Shown: in pieces, positions 17,501-22,865 of the stretch
How the letters are laid out: each line of letters begins with the position of its first letter
Position numbering within the stretch: position 1 is the first letter of the stretch
NCBI GenBank assembly: GCA_001579985.1
Contig: LRSR01004641.1
Coordinates: 1-22,865, forward strand
DNA: 22,865 nt
Origin: Hypsibius dujardini
Lineage: Eukaryota > Tardigrada > Eutardigrada > Parachela > Hypsibiidae
Reading direction: 5' to 3'
Notes under the pieces: generated by a model
Told to the model about the DNA's origin: nothing
Databases searched by the model: none
The model's input: the letters and a program-made list of their open reading frames with translations, nothing else
Made by a program: the position numbers and the translations under genes

Positions 17501-20500
17501 TCGTTTTTCGACATGTCCACAAAACTAGCCGAGGATGGTCTTGAGGAGCCGGAAGACATGGAGCTTGTACAGCAGTCGTTCGCTGTTGCGCCCGATCCGG
17601 GGCAGTCTCGGAAGTCCTTTACAGCTGAGCCGGAGCAGTTCAATGTCCTGAAGAATTTCATCGCGGAAGCGGAACAGTCCTTTGCAGATATGAGCATCTC
17701 ACCCGCGGATGCGTCGAGGAGGGGTTCCACTCTACTTGCCTCACCACATGACAGCGGAGAAGGCGAAACTGAAGATATTGTTCCAGTCATGCCGGAAAAC
17801 GGCGCGGTGGATATGAGCCTTTCGCAGGAGGATTTGTCCGGGCAGGAGGATTTGTCCGGGCTGGATGAAGTGCCGGCGGCGTTGCAGTGTTCCATCTTTC
17901 CGGAGGAAGCTGTACGAGCTTCTGTCGGGTTAGTATTTATTCTCCACTCAGAACTGTATCGCTCTAGCTGTCACTTATGGTTTGTCGATCCATGTTAACT
18001 GGTCTCAAAACTTTCAGGTGGTTTTGCCCGGGTGACGAATGTGAAGCCGAGATGAGCCCGTCCGCAGCTGATCTGACCCGTTCGCGTCGCTACAGCGCTA
18101 TCCCTGACGTCCAGGCAATGTCGATGGACGAGGGTGTCGCTGGAACTCCGCTAGTCTGCGCACCGATCAACGGACCTGAAACCAACGATATGAGCATGTT
18201 CATTCAAGATGATGCTAGGATTTCCAGTCCGGCGTTGATTCCCCTGCCGTTGCAGTCGACATGCAGTCCATCCGCTACGGGTGGTGCTCCTCCACTGAAG
18301 GACCTTATTCAGCCGAACAGTGAGTGCATGCCGGAATCATTCCGAAGTACTGACGCCGATCGCCGATCCTGCGACAAAGTTCAGGCTTTGAACTTTGACG
18401 AGGCAAGCTTGCCCATCAAGGACGAAATCTTGGGTGATCCAGGTAATGATGATTTCCATCAACGAAAGTGCTGTATTCTATATGTATTTAGTTCGGATTT
18501 GATTCGGGATTTAGTTCGGATTTGGAATCGATTGACATCAGCAGAATCCGTTTTGAATGCCAGGGGGCGGAGCTATGGGCTAGTTTTAAACTAGGCTTCC
18601 GAGTGTCGTTGCAGAAATGGTCCATAGCTCCGCCCCCCTGGCATCCGAAAATGATTCTGCTGATGTCAATCGATTCCAAATCGAATTTGAGTTAAGGGTA
18701 TCAAATCTTTGAGTCCAACGTTTTCCAAAAAACGTCGTTTTTAATGGTTAAAAAAAACCCCTGAAACTTCTGAAACGTTACTGATGAATCCATTGAAAGT
18801 GACCCATTTGTATACCACTACACCACTGTCCTGCGGTCAAAGTTGGTTTAACAGAGCTCAATAAATGATCCAAACGAAACATCAAATTAAACAGATCCCG
18901 ATCAGGTTCCTTGTGATTTGATTTGATTGTTTCGTGTGTAAGTTTTGGCTGTTCGATATTATCTCTAGATCAAGCTGTCGTCTCGGACGTCGTCGTCGCC
19001 CAAGTGGATGCAGTCGCGCTGCAGGCCGAGAAGTCGGACGACCCCTTGGAACAGTCCAAACACGATCCGGTCGCCGATTCTCTTCCCATTTCCCAAGTCA
19101 GCGGTGTTTTCGCGGCTAGGGAAGTGATCGGTACTCATGGCGCTGCCGACGAGAGCCGTCTCGATAATGTTGGAGCACTGACATTTTACACATTCAATCA
19201 GTCCACGTTCCCGACGGATGATGAGTCGTCGGATGGCAGCGCCAACGCTTCACGGTTGAAAATGCCTACACTCAAAGACAATCTGGGTTTGGATTCCTTC
19301 GAGTCGGATGGAGCAGACGTGACGATGAGTGAGGCCCACCGACGTTTGCGAGATGGTCGGGACATACCGTCGTCCGGTGGAGGAGATGCGACTTTTGTAT
19401 CGCCACTTGCCAGGACGGGCCGTGCCGTCGAGGCGTTGAATGCCACGGTCTTCTCGCCGGTAAGTATTTCCAGTCTGTAGTGGCCTATGCATGCTTGATT
19501 TGGTACTGTCTCCTGGATCATTTGTCTGCCTGTTTTACCGAACACACACGTAGGAAAAATCCTGCGCTAACCGAGTTAGATCATTTAGCTCGGTTTGTGT
19601 ATAAGCCATGCATTGAACGAGTTACATGGCTGAACACGGCTAGTGCAGGGTTTTTGTCACGTTTGTCGTTCTCTGTTAGCACCACTCGTTTGCTAAGCTC
19701 GTCCCCTCTTTTCACTTTTCACTCTCCACCGATTGAATTTTATGGACTGTTCATCTCTGACAGTCTGTTGACTGTCTGTTGTGTATAGTTTTGTTATTTC
19801 TTCCATTCCTGGGTGTGTTCCTTAATTTCGGTTATATGAGCTGGATTTTTTCTTCCAGTATGATGAGACCGACGATTCCATCGGCGAGGAAATTGAAGCG
19901 GTGGCTGACCTGATTGAGCCCATCAAACGACATCTGGAACAACTGGAAGCGTCGCTTGATCGCGAATCGGTTCCGACAACTTCTGCCAAACAAGGTACGT
20001 AAGGTTGCCTCTTTGTGGTATAGCTGGAACCGGTGAGGTGCTGTGAATTTGTGTTCTGAATTTGTAGCTCCAGGCGAGCGCTCAGCTGCAATCATTTCCG
20101 CCGACGTCGTCGAGGAGGAAGGCTCTTCGGAGGCGTGGAGCGACACTCCGACTCAATCGGGCGTTTATCAGCTGTCCCGTACAATCATCAAATGCAACGA
20201 ATCTCGGCCGGCTAACTCGACTCGTCCGAACATCCTGGAGGCCACGATGACGGAAGACAGCTCCATCCTTTCCGCTTCTGACGACAACGATCCGGAGGAC
20301 GTATGTGTACTCTCACGCTTTCTTCACGGATGCACTTTTGACGAGTTTTTCAGTATAAGGTTATTGTATTTTGTTTTAGTATGACAGCGAGTTTATGCAC
20401 TTTATGAAGATGCAGCTGGTGGATATGATGGTGCATGGTATCGTGGAGCAGCAAGGTGTTGGGAAGTATGTCCTCTGACCTGTCTTTGGGTTTGCGAGTT

Positions 20501-21218
20501 AGTTCCCGAGGCAAAATTCGGAGTTCACGGTGTATTCTCACTAGGTGGACCATTGAAATGCCCGGCCGACGCACCGTCATGGTGCTGTACATCAAGGTTC
20601 CTCTCTCGGTGCCGGAGATCGCTCATGCCATTCCACAAATCTATTGTGCTGCGAAAATGATGGTTGGCAAAATCCGGTAAGCTGGTACAACCCGTAGAGG
20701 GTTGAGGGTGCAACCCGTAAATGGTTGAGGGTGCAACCCGTAAAGGGTTGAGGGTTCAACCCGTAGATGGTTGAGGGTTCAACCCGTAGAGGGTTGAGGG
20801 TGCAACCCGTAGAGGGTTGAGGGTGCAACCCGTAGAGGGTTGAGGGTGCAACTCGTAGAGGGTTGAGAATTCAACCCGTAGATGGTTGAGGGTGCAACCC
20901 GTAGAGGGTTGAGGGTGCAACCCATATCCATCCTTTGAGTAGAGGGTCACTTCCACTGATACAATCATGTGAAAATGCACGGCAGTTATGAAATGGATTT
21001 TGAGGTAGAATTTGTTTGTCGAGTTCAGGCAGGAGGATCTCGATCGAATCATTCGCACTACTCCCCGGACGATGAACTTCATTCGCGACATCGTCTTGGC
21101 CCTGCTCGCGCTGCAGACGAAAGAGGAGATGGAAATGGTGAAACGACCCTTCCTGACGCTGGGACCGCCGCCGGTTTGGACTATAAACTCCCAAGCCCGT
21201 CCTTCCGCTCAAATCTAA
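14505..21218 (+). CDS. KNL1: KNL1/Spc105-type kinetochore scaffold, 14 exons
   Basis: KNL1 docks PP1 and, through MELT repeats phosphorylated by Mps1/Plk1, Bub3-Bub1 at kinetochores for the spindle checkpoint. Exons: 14505-14524, 14644-14701, 14967-15061, 15342-15693, 16090-16876, 17133-17306, 17376-17928, 18018-18442, 18969-19459, 19859-19994, 20068-20300, 20380-20465, 20545-20676, 21029-21218; phases fit, about 1243 aa. N-terminal signatures: RKRRSSILK (SILK PP1 motif at 25-29, split by intron 2) and RRRISFASHF (RISF at 48-51). Twelve or so MELT-like motifs follow, e.g. VDMEIS, IMDMSLSP, HEMDIS, EDMEMS, NDMDIS, ADMSIS, VDMSLS, in an acidic, Ser-rich, disordered middle. A short heptad-like segment (EEIEAVADLIEPIKRHLEQL) starts exon 10. 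The last ~135 residues (exons 12-14) should replace the usual RWD region, but I cannot recognise it; human KNL1 is much longer. A second gene beginning in exon 9 or 10 is possible though phases argue for one. Confidence 0.86.
14799..14853. repeat. TTGA/GATT repeats in KNL1 intron 2
   Basis: Irregular GATT, TTGAT and TTGAATGATT units inside the 265-base intron that separates the two halves of the SILK motif. Confidence 0.55.
15085..15302. repeat. (CTGT)n array in KNL1 intron 3
   Basis: CTCT/CTGT/TTGT units fill most of the 280-base intron (15062-15341), starting about 25 bases after the donor and ending about 40 bases before the acceptor. The Cys/Leu/Val-rich open frame running into exon 4 is intronic at its start. 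Confidence 0.93.
15646..18200 (+). other. Array of MELT-like repeats within KNL1
   Basis: Codons for the repeat-core methionines lie near 15655, 16174, 16312, 16414, 16507, 16723, 16825, 17558, 17690, 17813, 18052, 18118 and 18190, with an outlier at 19325. The core is [MND]-[DE]-[MI]-[SED]-x-S; Ser replaces the vertebrate Thr. A subset shares a longer form: DMSLSPLDATKRDS, DMSISPADASRRGS and EMSPSAADLTRSRRYS. The repeats span exons 4 to 8. By family knowledge these are Bub3-Bub1 docking sites; which copies are active is unknown. Confidence 0.8.
17825..17860 (+). repeat. 18-bp exact tandem duplication in KNL1 exon 7
   Basis: CAGGAGGATTTGTCCGGG occurs twice back to back (17825-17842, 17843-17860), giving the hexapeptide QEDLSG twice directly after the MELT-like core DMSLS. 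It is in frame and looks like a recent slippage duplication extending one repeat. Confidence 0.9.
18515..18686. repeat. Long imperfect inverted repeat in KNL1 intron 8
   Basis: Arms 18515-18578 and 18622-18686 are about 64 bases each and pair with only a few mismatches or one-base bulges; the blocks GGAATCGATTGACATCAGCA and CGGAGCTATGG are identical in reverse complement. The 43-base spacer contains CTAGTTTTAAACTAG, itself an inverted repeat. It could be a second MITE-like or foldback element, unrelated in sequence to the one at 7810. In the pre-mRNA it would form a long hairpin inside the 526-base intron. Confidence 0.8.
20687..20924. repeat. 23-bp minisatellite (about 10 copies) in KNL1 intron 13
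   Basis: Units of 23 bases close to GCAACCCGTAGAGGGTTGAG+GGT start at 20687, 20710, 20733 and so on to a partial copy at 20917. Variants occur at a few fixed positions (AGA/AAA/ATG, GTG/GTT). Each unit contains CAACCC and GGGTTG around a 5-base spacer, so it is internally palindromic. The array begins about 10 bases after the exon 13 donor. There are no unique spacers, so it is not CRISPR-like. Confidence 0.95.
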
Positions 21219-21873
21219 ATCTCCCTTTGCTCATTTCGTGTGTTTGGTTTTTTATCTCCCGACGAGACAAGTATCTTTCCTTCTTCCTTTCTAGTACTAT
21301 TTTAACCATTTTTCCCTTCATAATTGCGGTTGCCCTTTTGAGTTTTGATGATGATTGGTCGATCGAGTTTTTTGCATACTGTAGAAGTGCCAGTTTTATC
21401 CACCTCCAGCGTAGTAACCGACTTGCTTGGTATCTTTCTCAAAACCTAATCTCGATGGTCTAACCGAATGAAATTGAGTAATTATGCCCCACCCCCGCTG
21501 GTTCACATCAAACTTGAGCGAATCGTTCAATTCAGTTCACTTGTCCGTGATTGGCCTGTTGGTTTTTGCCTGACAGGCTATGCTACCTTGCTTGATTGAA
21601 ATGATTATTGATATGAGCATTACGGTGATCAAAATTTTCAAGTCAATAAAATTTAAGTGAATCTAAATGAACAACCAAGCGAGCGACGGAACGTGTTTTC
21701 GGACCGGACCTAAAATCGAGCCTTGAGATCGGGAGCGCACAGTATGACTGTCAAGGGGTCTGGCGCATCTGCATCTGCGTTCCTAAGAAACTGTCTCTAA
21801 GTGAAGCGGAAGCTGTCTTTGCACATGCTCTCCATGACTGTCGTCAAAAGACGTCTGACCCGAAAGTCAAAAA
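21219..21873. other. Intergenic region between KNL1 and the SPEF2-like gene
   Basis: Holds the KNL1 3' UTR and the presumed promoter of the next gene. AATAAA at 21646-21651, about 430 bases after the KNL1 stop, is a candidate poly(A) signal. No coding exon is supported here. Confidence 0.5.
21646..21651 (+). terminator. Candidate poly(A) signal for KNL1
   Basis: Canonical AATAAA in sense orientation downstream of the KNL1 stop codon and upstream of the next gene. Only position and motif support it. Confidence 0.4.
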
Positions 21874-22787
21874 ATGGCAAGGGAGCTCAAAAAAATCCTT
21901 AATCAACGAATCGGTTTATCCGCTGTAATTGGTAAGCCTCTCTTAATGTTTCCTAAACCCCCGCAGTTGGCCCCTTTATTATGCATTCTTCAATCACCTT
22001 TCTTGGCAGACGAAATAAGCTTCGAGGAGAAATTCGCCAATGGCTTTTTGTTGGGCGAGATTCTCAGCAAGTTCGGACTGCAGCCGGACTTTGCCTTCTT
22101 CCAGGACCTTCAGTTAGTCAACTGTTTTGGATCTGCGGTTTTTGCAAGAGACTGATTTCTGTTGGGCATGTTATAGGGATGAAGAAACGAAAATTCGGAA
22201 TTTCGCGAGAATAATAGCGGCTTTGGAAGACGTGGATATGATTCTCCCATTTCCCGACGTCCAGAAGATCATGCAAGCATGTCTGCATATTTAATCGTTT
22301 TTGTTCCTTCCCGGGTAAATTAAATCAATTTTTTTCGATATCATAGAAAAGTCCATCGAGTGCAATGTCCTTTATCTACAACATGTTCAAGGCGCTGAAG
22401 GTGCTCCCGATGCGCAATCCGAAATGGACAATCGAGTCGGCGGAAAAGTTCAAACGGAAGGTTAGCACTTGGCAGTGAAATTGACAGAAACGTTCCTTCA
22501 ACTACGTGTACTACACGTCCTGGTTACACCTGAATACACCTCCGAATTCTATAAAATAATATTGCACTAGAATTCATGTCATAATTCTGTCATAAAATTG
22601 TGCTTTTTAATAAACAGGGATCCTGGACGGACTTTGCAGCAGCTCTAAATATGGATTACGAGACGTTTCGCAAGATGGACACTAAGTACAACATTCCCGG
22701 AGAGAGCCACTGTCGTAATCTGGAGGATCGGCTCAGGCGCTTTTTACAGGCCAACCAACCGGTGAATGTGGCGCTTGTTCCCCTAAG
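21874..22787 (+). CDS. 5' part of a gene with an SPEF2-like calponin-homology domain
   Basis: Exons 21874-21931, 22010-22112, 22177-22258 (or 22276), 22347-22460, 22618-22787, then a donor GTGCGC; the gene runs past the right edge. The N-terminus (LNQRIGLSAVI then FEEKFANGFLLGEILSKFG and LQPDFAFF) lines up with the SPEF2 start, where a CH-like domain has the pattern FxxxFxxGYLLGExLxKFxLQxDF. SPEF2 is an axonemal central-pair/sperm-tail protein. The continuation RNFARIIAALEDVD and SPSSAMSFIYNMFKAL fits the rest of that domain. The exon 3 donor is uncertain: GAC|GT at 22258 is canonical, but homology would favour keeping six more residues with a GC donor at 22276. Exon 5 (GSWTDFAAALNMDYETF, then CRNLEDRLRRFLQANQP) does not look like SPEF2 and resembles a death-fold helix bundle. 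The family call is therefore tentative. Confidence 0.6.
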
Positions 22788-22799
22788 GTGCGCTTTTGT

Positions 22800-22865
22800 A
22801 GTACGCAGACAGCCAGACAGACACAGACACAGACAGACACAGACAGACAGACAGACAGACAGACA
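22800..22865. repeat. (ACAG)n microsatellite in the last intron, cut by the window edge
   Basis: ACAG units with a few CAGACA variants begin about 13 bases after the donor at 22788 and continue to the end of the window. Confidence 0.93.

Noticed and set aside
19550-19640. Possible tRNA-like fold with paired GAG/CTC segments
   Set aside because: No A-box/B-box and no cloverleaf of correct spacing; it lies inside KNL1 intron 9.
20687-20924. Regular repeat array considered as CRISPR
   Set aside because: Units are contiguous with no unique spacers, no cas genes are present, and the DNA is clearly eukaryotic.
20592-21212. Minus-strand frames with repeated HPQPSTGCTLN-type units
   Set aside because: They translate the 23-bp minisatellite inside a KNL1 intron; the unit is 23 bases, so the frame changes every copy, and there is no homology.

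Overview
This is a stretch of animal nuclear DNA. It carries five intron-rich protein-coding genes, four complete and one cut by the right edge, with no prokaryotic features. Nearly every inferred intron is GT...AG, and intron lengths run from about 60 to 530 bases. Bora is an animal cell-cycle protein, KNL1 carries the SILK and R[VI]SF motifs known from animal KNL1, and the last gene starts with a domain typical of ciliary/sperm-tail proteins. Five genes in 22.9 kb points to a compact invertebrate genome. I cannot name the phylum from sequence alone; a tardigrade, a flatworm or another small-genome protostome would all fit (low-confidence inference).

Layout from left to right: (1) 558-4586, minus strand: an 18-exon mitochondrial acyl-CoA (propionyl/acetyl-CoA) synthetase of the ACSS3 type, 696 codons. 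(2) 4587-5438: a divergent intergenic region that probably holds promoters for genes on both sides. (3) 5439-7276, plus: a 3-exon Bora orthologue, 394 codons. (4) 7277-8431: intergenic, with a 151-bp element bounded by perfect 33-bp inverted repeats (MITE-like). (5) 8432-13491, plus: a 6-exon mitochondrial isoleucyl-tRNA synthetase (IARS2), 1037 codons. (6) 13492-14504: intergenic. (7) 14505-21218, plus: a 14-exon KNL1 (kinetochore scaffold) orthologue, about 1243 codons, with an intact SSILK motif, an RISF motif and about a dozen degenerate MELT-like repeats. (8) 21219-21873: intergenic. (9) 21874 to the right edge, plus: the 5' exons of a gene with an SPEF2-like calponin-homology domain followed by a possible death-fold domain.

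All exon models were built by hand from splice sites, reading phase and remembered family sequence. In every gene the exon lengths and phases add up to a continuous frame. Two genes act in mitosis: Bora activates Aurora A toward Plk1, and KNL1 recruits PP1 and Bub1/Bub3 to kinetochores. Two encode mitochondrial enzymes. I see no sign of an operon, since gaps between same-strand genes are 0.65-1.16 kb.

The most notable non-genic pattern is tetranucleotide repeats in introns. Eight introns in all five genes carry (CTGT)n or its complement, always placed in the 5' part of the intron soon after the donor site. Other introns carry TTGA/GATT-type repeats. KNL1 intron 13 holds a 23-bp minisatellite that also starts about 10 bases after the donor, and KNL1 intron 8 holds a long imperfect hairpin.
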